A stretch of 64,000 bases of DNA from Mangifera indica (GCF_011075055.1 NC_058152.1:8246001-8310000); one strand, 5' to 3'; positions 32,838 through 45,680 are shown, counted from the stretch's first letter. The notes: a model not told the origin generated them from the letters alone. Translations and numbers: made by a program.

Positions 32838-35800
32838 CCAAGATTGCATGCTGAAATATTAGGGGCCTTAATGCTCCTATCAAGCAAAGGGAGGTAAGAC
32901 ACTTCATTAAGAATAATAACATTGAATTAATGGCTGTGCTAGAAACTAAAGTAGGGAATAATAACTTAATTAGAGTGAATGGTAATATTTGGAAGGAGTG
33001 GGAGTATGACAATAATAATGATGTTCACCCTAATGGGAGAATTTGGTTAGGATGGAATAAGGAAACTATCAGATTAGACATTATAGAGAAAAAACCCTCA
33101 ATTCATTCATAGGGTGGCTTGGTTAGTAAAGGAGAACACTCTCATAGCTATAACTTTAGTATATGGGTATAATCAACCTTTGGAAAGGAGAAACCTATGG
33201 AAGGAAATAGCTAGGTTCTCTAATCAGATGGGGAGGAAACTGTGGCTAATTATGGGCAACTTCAATGTAATTGGGGGTCTGAATGAGAAAATTGGAAGGG
33301 TGTCATGGGGAGATACTTATTGTGATGACTTAAACAAGTGTTGTGGGGAGGCAAACCTAGATGATCTTCAGTATATGGGAAATCAGCTCACTTGGAGTAA
33401 TTGTAGTGAAGGGCATAGAAGGATAGCATGGAAATTGAATAGAGCCCTAGTAAATGAACATTGGAAAGATGCTTTTGAGGAATCCTTAGCCATATTTCTC
33501 AACTCTTCCATCTCTGATCATTCCCTTTGTATTGTGACTTGTGGAGGTTTTGGAGAGAGAATGAAGGTCCCATTTAAATTCTACAACATGTGGGCAAATC
33601 ATAAAAGTTTCCTTAATATTGTGAGGGAGGCTTGGAAAGAGGACATTGAAGGCAACCCTATGTATAATCTCATCAGCAAGCTTAAGAGATTAAAAGGAGA
33701 TCTAAGGAGGCTAAATAGGGAGGGGTTTTGGAGAATTTCAGAAAAGGTGGAACAAGCAAAAGAAAGGCTGGAGGATGTTCTGAATAAGCTCCAAAGCAAC
33801 CCTGTAAATGAAGACTTAGCTAAGGAGGAGAAGGTTTGGTTGGAGAACTACTCAAGACTTAGTGGAGCTGAAGAATCTTTAGCTCGCCAAAAAGCAAAGG
33901 TTCATTGGCTTCAAGAAGGAGATCAAAATACAAAATATTTCTTCAAATGCATCAAAGCTCGTAGGTGTAGGAATTCTATCAATGGTGCGTGCCTAGATGA
34001 TGGGACCTTTGTGAGTGATATGGAAAATGTTAAGAAAGAATTAGTATGCTATTTCAAGAAGGTCCTCAATTCCACGGATTCAAGCAAATCTAATGTTGGG
34101 GAAATTCAAAGGCTGGTAAATTTCCGATTAGAGCTTTAAGAAAAAGAGAACATGATCAAGGAAGTGGAGGAGGATGAAATCAAATCCATTATTTTTGCCA
34201 TGGACAACAATAAAGCGCTAGGGCCGGATGGATATGGTGCTTTCTTCTTTAAAGTAGCTTGGGAGATTGTTGGGAGTGATGTGGTGAAGGCTATCAAGCA
34301 CTTCTTATCCTCGGGTCACCTTCTCAAAGAGGTAAATTGTATTATTTTAGCTCTTGTCCCTAAGGTTGCTAACTTTTCAAGGTGTAAAGATTATAGGCCT
34401 ATAGCTTGCTTTAATACCATCTACAAATGCATTTCTAAGATCCTTGCAAATCAACTCAAAGTCATCCTCCCTAATTTCATTGATAAAGCCCAAGGAGCCT
34501 TTGTGGGAGGATGGAACATTGGTGAGAACATAATGTTGTGTCAAGACCTTATGCATAACTACCATAGAGTGAGCAAAGAAAAGAAATGTGCTATGAAGAT
34601 TGATCTTTTGAAGGCATATGACACGGTTCATTGGGATTTCATCCTTGCTATTCTTGAAGCAATTGGTTTTCATGGAAAATTCATTGGTTGGATTAGAAGT
34701 TGCATCACAACTCCTTCATTCTCCTTGGGAATAAATGGTGAATTGGTGGGTTTCTTCAAGAGCTCTCATGGTCTTAGACAAGGGGACCCCTTATCCTCTT
34801 ACCTTTTTGTCATGGCAATAGAGATCCTTTCCCGTATGCTTGGACAACTCAAGAACAATCCTTCTTTTGGCCATCATTGGAAATGTAAGAAGAACAATGT
34901 AACTCATTTATGCTTTGCCGATGACCTTATTTTGTTTTGTAGGGCAGATTATGATTCTATTGCTCTCATGAAAAGATCCTTAATCCTTTTTCATGAATGG
35001 TCCGGACTCCAAATGAATTGCAACAAAAGCAACATTTTCCTTTCCGGGATTCCCCAAGAGGAGAAGGCAAAACTCGCGGATTCTATCAATTTGGAGGTGG
35101 GAGAATTGCCTTTCAAGTATCTAGGGTTTCCAATAACTTCTTCAAAACTCAAAAGTAGTGATTACAAGCTGCTCATTCATAAGATTGTTGGGAGAATTAC
35201 TTCATGGCGTAACAAATTCTTATCTTATGCGGATAGGCTCTTACTTATCAAGGTTGTCCTCTTTAGCATTCAAGTGTATTGGTCTTCCATCTTTATTCTT
35301 TCTTCAAGTGTCCATAAGGAGATAGATGGGATTTTAAGGAACTTCCTTTGGAGTGGTGCTTCTATGGATGGTAAAAAGGCCAAAGTTGCTTGGGATGAGG
35401 TATGTGTTCCTAAAGTGGAGGGTGGCCTAGGCATTATGAGGTGCAAATCTTGGAATAAGGCTACCATCATTAAGAATATGTGGAAGATACTCCTTGATAA
35501 GAGGAATTCACTTTGGGTGGAATGGATTAAGGCAAATAAGCTTAGAGGTAAATGTTTTTGGGAAATCAAACCAAATAGTGAGAGTTCATGGGTTTGGAGG
35601 AAGATTGTAGGCCTTAGGGAACAAATGAAGACCAAGTTCAAGAAGATCATTGGCAATGGGGAAAACACTTTTCTTTGGCTTGATAATTGGCACCCCCATG
35701 GACCGTTATTGGATAAGTATGGTTCCCGGGTTATCTATGATTCGGGGATCCCTAAGAATGCTTTAGTAAAGGAAGTAATTGATGAGAATGGGTGGAAATG

Positions 35801-36482
35801 GCCAACGGCTAATTCTTGCCACCTTATGGAGATAAAGGAAGCTCTCCCTTGCTGCCCAATGGGTGGTGAGGACTCTTTAATATGGTCCCCTAATACTAAT
35901 GGCACATTTTCTATCAAATCGGCATGGGAGGTAATAAGAAGTAGGAGAGTAAAGGTTACTTGGCAAAACCTTGTATGGTTTTAAAGGCACTTTCTAAGAC
36001 ACTCTTTCATTGTGTGGATGGGTATTAGAGGCAAACTAATGACAAGGGACAAGTTAGTAAGAATCGGCCTTATATCCCAAAATTTATGCCCTTTGTGTAA
36101 TGAGGACCCGGAAAGCATGGATCATCTCTTTTTTAGGTGTGCTTTTAGCTCCCAAATCTGGAATGGAATGCTTAATCTATGCCATCGATAACTCATTTCC
36201 AGCCCGTGGGTTTCTTTGATTGCGGAATTGGCAAACAAATGGAAGGAGAATAGCTTCAAGAATATTGTGAGCAAGCTATGCTTTGGGGCAACCGTCTACC
36301 ACATATGGAAGGCTAGGAATGACATTTGCTTTGAAAGAGGTGGATTCCCAAAGGAGAGAGTTATAATGCTTATCCAAGATTGTGTTAGAGTTAGAGTATC
36401 TTGCTTGAAAAAGGTTAACAAGACTAGGGAAAATGTGCTAATTGCAAACAATTAGGGTATATCTCATGTAATTTTTGAGTAG
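32834..36482 (+). pseudogene. LINE-A copy b ORF2
   Basis: The endonuclease starts at 32834 with a TGA replacing Trp in AC-NIRGLN. It has a frameshift near 33095 and continues with WLIMGNFNVIGG (catalytic Asp to Asn at 33258-33260). A TAA lies at 34137. RT lies in 34152-35984 (AMDNNKALGPDGYG, CFADDLILFCR), one long frame of about 610 codons. A TAA at 35982 precedes the zf-RVT part to 36482 (LCNEDPESMDHLFFRC). Confidence 0.88.
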
Positions 36483-36899
36483 TCTTATGGTGGTGCTCGG
36501 ACTTGTGATATGGTGCATATCCATCAAATGACCTCCAAAACATACAAAGTATAGATCATTGGAAAGGGTATTCAAAGAGCTTTCTAATGGTATTATATTA
36601 TAGCAATCACAACTCAACCAACAAGGCATTCAAAACTTGTTTCAAAGTGTGATGACAAAATCTGAAAATGGCAAAATCACACACTGTGAACAGTATCGGG
36701 CATATAACACACATTCACACTTTGGATTTAAAGGGTAACAAGAAAGTTAACCAAGGCATAAAGGAAATTTCCACCAACCTTGGGGTCTTCCACCACCAAT
36801 TCTTCCTCCAAGATGAATTGGATAAAGGAAAAAGCAACTAAAGAAAAGCTACAAAGCTTTACTTGAATATTTCATTATCAAAGAAGTCTAGCTAGACCT

Positions 36900-37080
36900 G
36901 GCCACGGGCCGGTTTGGCCTGTGAATCGGATCGAAACCGGCCCGGATAAACCCAGAACCGGAACCGGGAGACCCAGAACCGGACTGAACCGGGAACCGAA
37001 ACCGTGGCTCTACGGTTCGGTTTCGGTTCACATAAATTGAAACCGTGGAACCGCCGGTTCACACCGGTTTATGAACCTGC
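36900..37080. repeat. hAT left subterminal GAACCG/CGGTTC cluster
   Basis: Many copies of CCGG, ACCGG and GAACCG/CGGTTC occur in both orientations. A matching cluster occupies about 38420-38600. In hAT elements such subterminal repeats are usual transposase-binding sites. Binding here is inferred. Confidence 0.7.
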
Positions 37081-37154
37081 TATTTACTGTACTGAACCGA
37101 AAAAAATTTGAAAATTTTTTGAAAATTTTTTGATTTTTTTTTTAATTTTATTTA

Positions 37155-37231
37155 AAAAGGCAACGGTTCCCTGCGCAGGGAACCGTTGCCTTTTGAAGAA
37201 AAATTTGCAGGGGACCAACGGTCCCCTGCAA
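37155..37231. repeat. Two adjacent palindromes inside the hAT element
   Basis: 37155-37194 is a perfect 40-bp palindrome (each arm AAAAGGCAACGGTTCCCTGC or its complement, no loop). 37205-37231 has 12-bp arms TTGCAGGGGACC/GGTCCCCTGCAA around a 3-base centre. Both contain core sequences related to the CGGTTC units. Confidence 0.85.
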
Positions 37232-37939
37232 TTTTCAGAGAATGTACAAAGTTTGCAGGTGAATAATAGTTAATTTTAATCTTTTTATTATTTCTGATTG
37301 AAATTAATATATAAATATATTTAATATAATTTTGGGAGTAAAGTTTTATTTATTTGAGAATATATTTTTTGTACTTTCAATCATTTCATAATAAATTTGA
37401 CTTTTTTATATAAAATAGTTTTATCAAATTTAAATAGTGAAAATATATAGTGAAATAGTCATTGCTCTTTGTCTTATTTTACGTACATTTCTTATATTAT
37501 TCGTATAGGGCAATATCATGTGTATATGTTTTAAGAATATAAATAGATATATATTTATATGTGTTATTATATAATTAGTTATTATTTTATATTTAATTTA
37601 AAATTATTTAATTATATGATAATATATATTAAATATAAACTTATTTATGTATTTAAAGTATGTGTCTATAGTTTTATAATAAAACTCTGTATATCTATTT
37701 TGGATACATAAATATATATACACTTATATATATCATCATATAATTAAGTGATTTTGAATTAAAAATAAAACAATACCTAATCATATAATAATATATATAA
37801 ATATATATATATTTATATATCTAAAATAGATATATATAAAATTACTCATAGTTTTATTATTATTAATAAGGATAACCGTTGGCCTCCATATAATCTTCAT
37901 GTTAAGATTTCCATGTGAGTAGCGCTTCAGAAATAGAAA

Positions 37940-38232
37940 TTTGAGATACAATGCATTGAGCACGTGTCCGAATCAGGTCTCTCCTTCTCGCCATTAATTA
38001 TTTAATTAGTAATACTAATAACTACAGAAATTTGATCATTCATATGGAAATAAGCATATCTATTTGGGTTTGGAAATAATCTATTGAAGCTCAAGTATGC
38101 GTGGACGATTGGACAAGAGCCGAATTATGACAACAAGAAATAAAAGTGGACTTCAATGAAGAATCGCTTGATTTAACTACGGATAGTTCGATGACGACGG
38201 AAAATAATACTCAAGATAGTGGAGGTGAATGA
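37940..38232 (+). pseudogene. hAT transposase C-terminal remnant
   Basis: Near 37951 the sequence reads ALSTCPNQVSPSRH, resembling the conserved AFSTGGRVxSPxR segment of the hAT dimerisation domain. At 38083-38232 a frame reads IEAQVCVDDWTRAEL, stop, QQEIKVDFNEESLDLTTDSS and ends at TGA 38230-38232. This matches the EALxCxxDWLRAE end of plant hAT transposases. Everything upstream of the transposase is gone. The assignment rests on short motifs. Confidence 0.6.
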
Positions 38233-39143
38233 TAAGGTAAGGAGGTACTGTCAGCTATTAGATATGCAAAGGTAAGAGAACTACGTAGACTTTAATTCTT
38301 CTAAACCCCAAGAAGATACGTAGGAAGCTTAATTGAAAAATTAAGTCCAAGCCTTTCTTTTAAATTTCAATTATTGTAATTAATAATTTAAAAATTAAAT
38401 CAAGATCATATATTAGAATTGACGGTTCAATATCGGTTTCGAACCGAAACCGTCGGTTCCGAACCGGGGCCATGAACCGGAACCGACGGTTCCGAACCGT
38501 GGACGAACCATCCTGTTACGGTTTCGGTTCAGGGTCCTTATATTTGCGAACCGTGAACCGGCGGTTCCGAACCGAAACCGGCGGTTCATGAACCGTGGCC
38601 AGGTCTAAGTCTAGCCCTTTACAAGTGAAAATCCACTTTCATATACAAGAGCAAGTGGCGGCAAAAATTGGGCATTAATTTGACATGGAAGCTTTTTCCT
38701 TCATTTAAGCTTAACCATTCATTCAATACTAAGACCATACCATATTAATTGAAGAAAACAACAAAAGGGAACAACTTTTCCCTAAAAGGTGAAACTATGT
38801 GCACCAACTAAAGTTACTTGCCTCCCTTTTAGTTGCAATCCAACTAAATGGGCTTCATGGCATCTTGGGCTCTATTTAAGTGATGGAGGGCTGCCTCATC
38901 TACTTGGGCTTCAAGTGGGCTTGTAGTTGGCTTCTTGGACTCATTTAAGTTTCCATTTCATTAAGGCCTTGGATGCAAGTAATGAGATTGCACCTAAAAG
39001 TAAAGTTGGGCCAAGGTGAAAAAAGCAATGAATCTTTGGGCTTGCATGGAGCTAATTCTTCATTCTCAATGGTGGCTTGAGCCAAATGGAGATTTGATAA
39101 AGACTTGGAAGCTAGGGTTGGAGAGGTAGCCGAAAATACATCA

Positions 39144-40293
39144 AAAATTCAGCTTGAGCAATCTTCAAGCCCCAATCCCTTAAGTGCTTGTTAACCAAAG
39201 TCCTCAAGATTGTTCCCAAAGTCCTATTAGTTACTTCGGTTTAGCCATCGGTTTGAGGGTGATGAGAGGTGCTAAACATGAGCTTGGTTCCCATTTTGCT
39301 CCATAATGTCCTCCAAAAATAGCTCAAGAACTTGGTGTCTCGATCCGAAACTATGGTTTTTGGAATTCCATGTAGCTTCACCACTTCCTTGAAGAACAAT
39401 TCAACCACCTTGCTAGCATCTTCAGTCTTGGAACAAGGGATGAAGTGGGCCATTTTAGAGAATTTATCTACCACCACCATTATAGCATCCTTTCCCCTTT
39501 GAGTTCTTGGAAGAGCCAAAATAAAATCCATGCTAAGATCCTCCCATGGCTGCCCCGAAATAGGTAAAGGCATGTAAGGACCAGGTTTGAAATGAGACTT
39601 GGACCTTTGACATGTGCCACACCTTGCAATAATGGCTTGGACGTCACTCACCATCTTAGGCCAATAGAAATGCTCTTTAAACATGTCTAAGGTCTTATTT
39701 ATGCCAAAATGACCTGCTAATCCACCACCATGTGTCTCCCTAATAAGAAGTTCCCTAAAAGAGCTCTTAGGGATGTATAATTTAGCTCCTTTGAAAAGAA
39801 AACCAACATGGACAGAATAGTCTTCATATGCCCCTCTAGAACACTTCTTCATGATCTCCCAAAGCTTATCATCTTCATTGTAATATTGTCTCATAAGTTG
39901 GAAACCTAGAACTCTTGCATCAAGAATGGATAACAAGTAATGCCTTCTTGAAAGAGCATCGACAACTACATTGGAAGAACCTTGTTTATATGCTGAAACA
40001 AAGGAGAAAGACTGGAGGAATTCCACCCATTTAGCATGCCTTGAACTTATCTTATGTTAGCTACTAAGAAACTTCAAGGCTGGGTGATTGGAATGAAGCA
40101 CAAATTGTTTAGGCCTTAGATAATGACTCCAATGATCAAGGGCTCTAACAATTGCATAGAATTCTTTGTCATAGGTGGAGTATCTTCTCTTGGACTCATT
40201 GAGCTTCTCACTAAAGTAAGAAATGGGCCTTTTGGCTTGAGTTAGGACTGCCCCAATGCGAACTCCACTTGCATCACATTCCACTTCAAATAC
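39144..40293 (-). pseudogene. GypD copy 3 RNase H end and integrase
   Basis: On the reverse strand from 40293: RNase H ([34 protein letters not shown]), a stop-containing linker, then the integrase zinc domain ([28 protein letters not shown]). The DDE core follows ([36 protein letters not shown], stop, TEVTNRTL). Integrase ends abruptly at 39144 (IAQAEF) against the LTR, so its C-terminal part is deleted. Upstream coding sequence continues at 47793 beyond the GypC insertion. Confidence 0.88.
40289..40293. repeat. AATAC target duplication (left) of GypC
   Basis: AATAC here and at 47793-47797 flanks the complete GypC element. In an uninterrupted GypD copy (2760-2775) the target reads TTCAAATACCTTATC once. 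Confidence 0.9.
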
Positions 40294-41122
40294 TATGCGA
40301 ACCTTGACGATTTGTCGCAAGACCCAACACTCAAGAAGATATTTTCCCAGGATTGAATCGGTTTCGTCATGTAATTAAACCTTGACCCAAATCGATATGG
40401 AATCAAACGAACCTTGGTATTGAGAATGGTGAACGCCACAAGATAAGCTTGATAAGTTCAAAGATTGTAAACTCAATAGTAAGCAATCTATTTGTGAAAA
40501 ATCAGCCAAAAAGTTTTTTATTCATCATGAAATGTTTTGTTTTTATAGTACAATGCCAACTTAACCCTAACTACCCATGACCCAATGGACTTCCAAACTT
40601 CCCAAGCCCATTACCTAAGTAACTACCCAAAGCACTAATTAAATTAAAAGAAAAGATGTCACTTGGGCTCAATAAAGTCTAGCCCAATCACAAACAAGAT
40701 CAAAATCATAAAACTGAAAATCCTAAATTTGGGTAAACAAAAAAAACTATGAAATACGGACTGGAATGACATTATTTGGGCCTCCAACTTGAGTTCAACT
40801 AGAAAACCTTTAGGTTATGGTTATAGAACTCGAAACGAGCTTCACGTTGATATATTACAGGCCCCATAACTCTTCCCGGATCAAAAGTTATGGCCATTCA
40901 AAGTTTGCTTGCGCATAAGCTTGGGCCTGAATCAAGTTGATCTCTCTGTTGGCTCCTTCAAGCATCCAATCGTCCTTGAGTGAGCTGATCTTAGTCTCCA
41001 AGCCCTCCATGAGTCCAACTAAGGCTTGTTGCATCTTCTTAGCTCTGCTCCTCATAATTGGCCCAATCGGAATATGTAGCGAATCTTCTTGAGGGCTCGA
41101 TGCGTCTACGATGTCTCTATCA
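40294..41122 (-). repeat. GypC 3' LTR, encodes the polyprotein C-terminus
   Basis: This 829-bp LTR reads on the reverse strand from TGATAGAGACATCG to GGTTCGCATA (one base lost at the terminal TGATGCG). The polyprotein stop lies at 40888, so about 78 residues at the C-terminus are encoded inside the LTR, as known for CRM elements. Confidence 0.9.
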
Positions 41123-43824
41123 TCCCTTCCCTCTTGAAAAGGATTTGTCCTCAAATCTACATCATCAAAAGGAGATAAGTCAGAAACATTAAAAGTAGCA
41201 CTTATATTATACTCACCTGGAAGATCCAATCTATAAGCATTATCATTGATCCGCTTGAGTACTTGAAATGGCCCATCGCCTGTCGGATGCAACTTAGATC
41301 TGCGTTGGGATGGAAACCGTTCCTTCCGCATGTGCACCCAAACCCAATCACCAGGTTGGAAGACCACCTTGTGCCTTCCTTTGTTAGCTTGTTTGACATA
41401 TTGCTCAGTCCTTCTCTCAATATTTTGTCTAACTTTCTCATGAAGCTGTCGAACTAACTCTGCCTTTCTTTTGCCATCTAAACTGGTACGTTCCTCAATA
41501 GGTAAAGGTAACAAGTCCAAAGGTGTAAATGGATTAAAACCATAAACAACTTCAAAAGGTGAATAACTAGTAGATGTATGCACCACCCTATTATATGCAA
41601 ATTCTACATGTGGCAAGCTTTCCTCCCAAGTTCTCAAATTCTTTTCTAATACAGCACGCAATAACTGAGATAAAGTTCTATTAACTACCTCTATTTGTCC
41701 ATCTGTCTGTAAGTGACAAGTTGTAGAAAATAGTAGTTTAGTACCTAACTTACCCCACAATACCTTCCAGAAATAACTTAAGAACTTCACATTACGATCA
41801 GATACAATACTTCTTGAAACTCCATGCAAACACACGATCTCCCTGAAAAACAAATCAACAATGTAAGTTGCATCATCAGTTGTACGACATGGAATAAAGT
41901 GTGCCATTTTTTAAAACCTATCAACTACGACAAAAACCGAATCACTACCCTTCCTAGACCTAGGTAATCCTAAAACAAAGTCCATAGAAATATCCTCCTA
42001 TGGTACAGAAGGAATAGGTAAAAGTGTATATAAACCATGGGGTAAGACTCTAGACTTGGCCTGTTTACACTTAATACAACGAGTACAAACATGCTCTACA
42101 TCTCGTTTCATATGTGGCCAAAAGAAATGCTCTTGTGGTAGAGTCTTAGCTATACCGAAATGACCCATTAATCCACCCCCATATGCTTCCCTCATAAGCA
42201 ATTCACGTAAGGAACTCATAGGCACACATAATCTATTTTCACGAAATAAATAACCATCATGCCTATAAAATTTACCAAATGTAGTCTTCTCACAAGCTTC
42301 ATAAATACTGGAAAAGTCAGAATCATTCATATACAAATCCTTTATGTACTCCAAACCAAGTAATTTAGTATCTAAAGTCGAGATTAGAGTATACCTGCGA
42401 GATAAAGCATCTGCCACAACATTTTCCTTACCTTGTTTGTAATGAATGACATAAGGAAAAGATTCGATGTATTCAACCCACCTTGCGTGTCTCTTGTTCA
42501 ACTTACCTTGTCCCTTTAAATGTTTTAGGGACTCATGATCTATCCTGATGACGAACTCACGTGGCCAAAGGTAATGCTGCCATATCTCTAATGCTCTCAC
42601 CAAAGCGTACAACTCCTTGTCATAAGTAGGGTACTTTAAAGCGGGTCCATTGAGCTTCTCACTGAAATACGCTATGGGTATATTTTTCTGCATCAAAACA
42701 GCTCCAATACCAATACCTGAAGCATCACACTCAAGCTCAAATGGTTTAGAAAAATCAGGTAGCGCAAGTAAAGGTGCAGAACTTAACTTATCCTTAATTA
42801 ATGCAAATGCACGCTCTTGTTCCTCACCCCACCTAAATCCTACATTCTTTTTAATAACTTTAGTTAGTGGTGTCGCTAGTGTACTAAAGTCTCTTACAAA
42901 TCTCCTATAAAAACTAGCTAAACTATGAAAACTCCTAACCTCAGTCACAGAAGTAGGTGTTAGCCACTCTCAAATAGCCTTGACCTTCTCCTCATCTACC
43001 TTAATTCCATTAGATGAAACCACAAATCCTAGGAACACAACTTGGTCAGTGCAAAAGGAACATTTCTTAAGATTACCAAATAACCTCTCTTTCCTAAGCA
43101 CAAGCAACACATCATGCACATGTCCTATATGCTCATCTAGACTACGACTATAAATGAGAATATCATCAAAATAAATGACTACAAACTTGCTAATAAATGC
43201 ACGCAAGACATGGTTCATTAATCTCATAAACATACTAGGCGCATTAGTAAGCCCAAATGGCATTACCAACAATTCATATAGTCCATGCTTGGTTTTAAAA
43301 GCAGTTTTCCATTCATCGCCCTCTTTCATCCTAATCTGATGATACCCACTTTTTAAATCAATTTTTGAAAAGATACAAGATCTATGCAACTCATCAAGCA
43401 TATCATCTAACCTAGGTATAGGATAGTGATACTTTACAGTGATTTTGTTGACGGCTCGACAGTCAACGCACATTCTCCATGTCCCATCCTTCTTAGGCAT
43501 TAGAATCACTAGTACGACACACGGACTCATGCTCTCTCTCACGTATCCCTTCTTCATCAACTCCTCGACTTGCCTTTGAAGCTCCTTTGTCTCATCAGGA
43601 TTACTTCTATAAGCTGGTCGGTTGGGTATCGCCACTCCAGGTATGAAGTCGATTTGGTGCTCGATCCCACGAATTGGAGATAGTCCATTAGGAATCTCCT
43701 CAGGGAATACGTCTTCAAACTCCTGCAAAAGAGAAACAAACACATTAGGAAGAGAATTGTCAACATTAGTGAAAGATATAAAACTTTCCTTGTAAACTAA
43801 CAATAATGGATATTGTTTAGTCAC
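40888..43824 (-). pseudogene. GypC pol: RT, RNase H, integrase
   Basis: There are three open blocks. 42970-43824 is RT ([66 protein letters not shown]). 41998-42948 is the RT connection, RNase H ([36 protein letters not shown]) and the integrase zinc finger ([20 protein letters not shown]). 40888-41907 is the integrase core ([24 protein letters not shown]), a GPY/F-like module ([20 protein letters not shown]) and the tail in the LTR. Breaks lie at about 42950 and 41910-41995 (stops in place of Trp and within the core). Confidence 0.9.
41123..41135 (-). promoter_or_regulatory. GypC polypurine tract
   Basis: The reverse strand reads AAGAGGGAAGGGA directly before the 3' LTR start TGATAG. It is the expected plus-strand primer. 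Confidence 0.8.
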
Positions 43825-43916
43825 AAGGGCAGTCCTTACATCACTTATCTTCCCATAAAAACTCCCTTTTTTTCGCTCCTTGTTTTCTTTCTTGTTTTTT
43901 TTCTCTCATAGCCGAA

Positions 43917-45680
43917 TTACTTACCCTCTTTTTCCTCTCCCCTCTTTTCGGCCTTACTTTTTCTTCGCTCATCTTCATTCACATTTTCTCTCTTTTTGTT
44001 TTCACTCTCACTTTCTTTTCTCTCTTCATTCATCTTTGTTCTCCTCACTTGATCCTCAAAAACTTGCTTTGGTGACAATGGTACAAGTGTGATGAGTTTA
44101 TGGCTCATTATGAAAGAGTATCTATTCTTAAATCTGTCATGTGTCACCTTTCTATCATATTGCCATGGTCTCCCTAACAAGATGTGTCCAGCATGCATGG
44201 GTACTACATGACACAACACCTCATCTTGATACCTACCCACAGACAAAGCCACCACTACTTGTTTGTTCACCCTAATTTCTCCACAGTCATTCAACCATTG
44301 AAGCTTATAAGGTCTAAGCTGTTTGATTGTGGTTAAACTAAGTTTTTCTACAAGTTTGGTACTGGCTACGTTCGTGCAACTACCCCCATCTATAATTAAA
44401 GTACACACCTTACCCGTCACATGACATCTAGTATGGAAAATATTCTCTCTTTGCTCATCATTTTCTTCCGTATAATGTAAACTCAAAGCTCTCCTAGACA
44501 CTAATGCCTCACCCTCTACTGCATACTCCAACTCTACATCACTAGCATCCTCTATTGGTGGCATAGACTCATCACTAGACTCTTCCTCTGTCTCATATTC
44601 ACCATCCTCTCTCAATACCATGGTTCTTTTGTTAGGACATTGGGAAGCTATGTGACCCCTACCCAAACACTTAAAACATTTTATCTCACTATTCTTCTTC
44701 GATGGTTCGGGTTTAATACTAGACTTTTCTTGGCTAGACTCCTCTCCTTTAGGTTTAGAGTACTCAGTTTTTGGCTTAAAAGGTGGCCTATCATCTCTCT
44801 TTGACACACTCGGTTTTCCAAGACTAGAATAGGAAACTACATCCCTTTTACCCTTACGCTGTAATTGTCTTTCTATCTTCATTGCCATATGTACCAAATC
44901 CTCTAGCTCTACATAGTGTTGGAGCTCTACAACATTTGCTATTTCCCTATTCAACCCATTTAAAAACCTAGCCATAGTGGTTTCCCTATCTTCCTCTATA
45001 TTAGCCCTAATCATGGCTATCTCCATCTCCTTGTGATAGTCCTCCACACTCTTGGTCCCTTGCCTAAGCCCTTGTAACTTCTGAAGTAAATCCCTATGGT
45101 AGTGACTAGAAACAAAATGTTGCCTCATTACACTTTTCATATCATCCCAAGTATCTATGGGTCTACCCAAGCTCCTACGTCTACTTTTCAACAACTGGTC
45201 CCACCAAATGCTAGCATAATCAGTGAATTCTACAGCAGCCAACTTTATCTTTTTCTCCTCGGAATACCTATGTATATCAAAAACCTGATCTACTTTTCGC
45301 TCCCAATCTAAGTAGGCTTTCGGATCGTTTCTACCCTAAAAAGGTGGAATTTTCATCTTAATGCTACTGAGGTTACTATCACTATGCCTACCCTCTTTAT
45401 ACATACATTTCTATGACTTCGATGTCCTCCTTTACTCCTTATATTATTCAACCTATCACTTATTCCATCATCCTCGCTGTTGGTAACTATCCTATCCTCC
45501 TCCCTCACTACTGATGCTTTTCTCCTACCTTTAGTTGTACTACTTTCCCCTTAATCACTCTGTTGCTACTCTAATTTGTCTAATCTATCGTTAACACTCC
45601 CTATTACATTAAAAAGTTGCTCAAACTGTTGTTGGATTGCTTGCAATGTAAAAGCCTCGGTTTTACCCGAATCTTCTGCC
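43917..45680 (-). pseudogene. GypC gag-protease
   Basis: Gag starts at ATG 45680 (MAEDSGKTEAFTLQAIQQQF) and is broken by stops between about 45570 and 45350. A 441-codon open frame (43917-45242) then holds the gag core (FTDYASIWWDQLLKSRRR, GLRQGTKSVEDYHKEMEI), the knuckle CFKCLGRGHIASQC and an aspartic protease (CTLIIDGGSCTNVASTKL). The protease motif is DGG instead of DSG, a form common in CRM-type elements. It ends in a charged Glu/Lys/Arg tail before pol. Confidence 0.88.

Larger units (their letters stand above)
30857..36510 (+). mobile_element. LINE-A copy b, full 5' end, 3' UTR cut by GypD
   Basis: The 5' UTR starts about 30857-30870 inside LINE-B copy b and carries the conserved block (30890-30911) and the CTTCGGTC-type region also seen at 15150. 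ORF1 is 31492-32837 and ORF2 32834-36482. The 3' UTR stops at 36510 where a GypD LTR begins, so the poly(A) and right-hand duplication are lost. A run of 19 C (31019-31037) is peculiar to this copy. Confidence 0.88.
36893..38607 (+). mobile_element. Non-autonomous hAT-type DNA transposon (1715 bp)
   Basis: The ends are perfect 15-bp inverted repeats, TAGACCTGGCCACGG at 36893-36907 and its complement at 38593-38607. They are flanked by the 8-bp duplication AGTCTAGC at 36885-36892 and 38608-38615. Eight-base duplications and short TA(G)-type ends are characteristic of the hAT superfamily. Both subterminal regions (about 36900-37080 and 38420-38600) are crowded with CGGTTC/GAACCG units. The AT-rich interior holds two large palindromes and a transposase C-terminal remnant. 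Confidence 0.92.
36511..39143 (-). repeat. 3' LTR-A (subtype 2) of GypD copy 3, split by a hAT element
   Basis: On the forward strand this runs from TGGTGCATATCC (36511) to GAAAATACATCA (39143), with the hAT derivative and its duplication at 36893-38615. About 910 bp of LTR remain. It directly abuts integrase sequence at 39144, so the end of integrase and the polypurine tract are deleted. It also lacks the block between two ATCAA repeats near 36525, an apparent repeat-mediated deletion. Confidence 0.85.

Noticed and set aside
36438..36629. Possible host gene or tRNA in the gap after LINE-A copy b
   Set aside because: The sequence is fully explained as the reversed LTR-A end. No cloverleaf was seen.
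37240..37860. Possible AT-rich replication origin or matrix attachment region
   Set aside because: It is simply the AT-rich interior of the hAT derivative. No specific origin motif could be supported.
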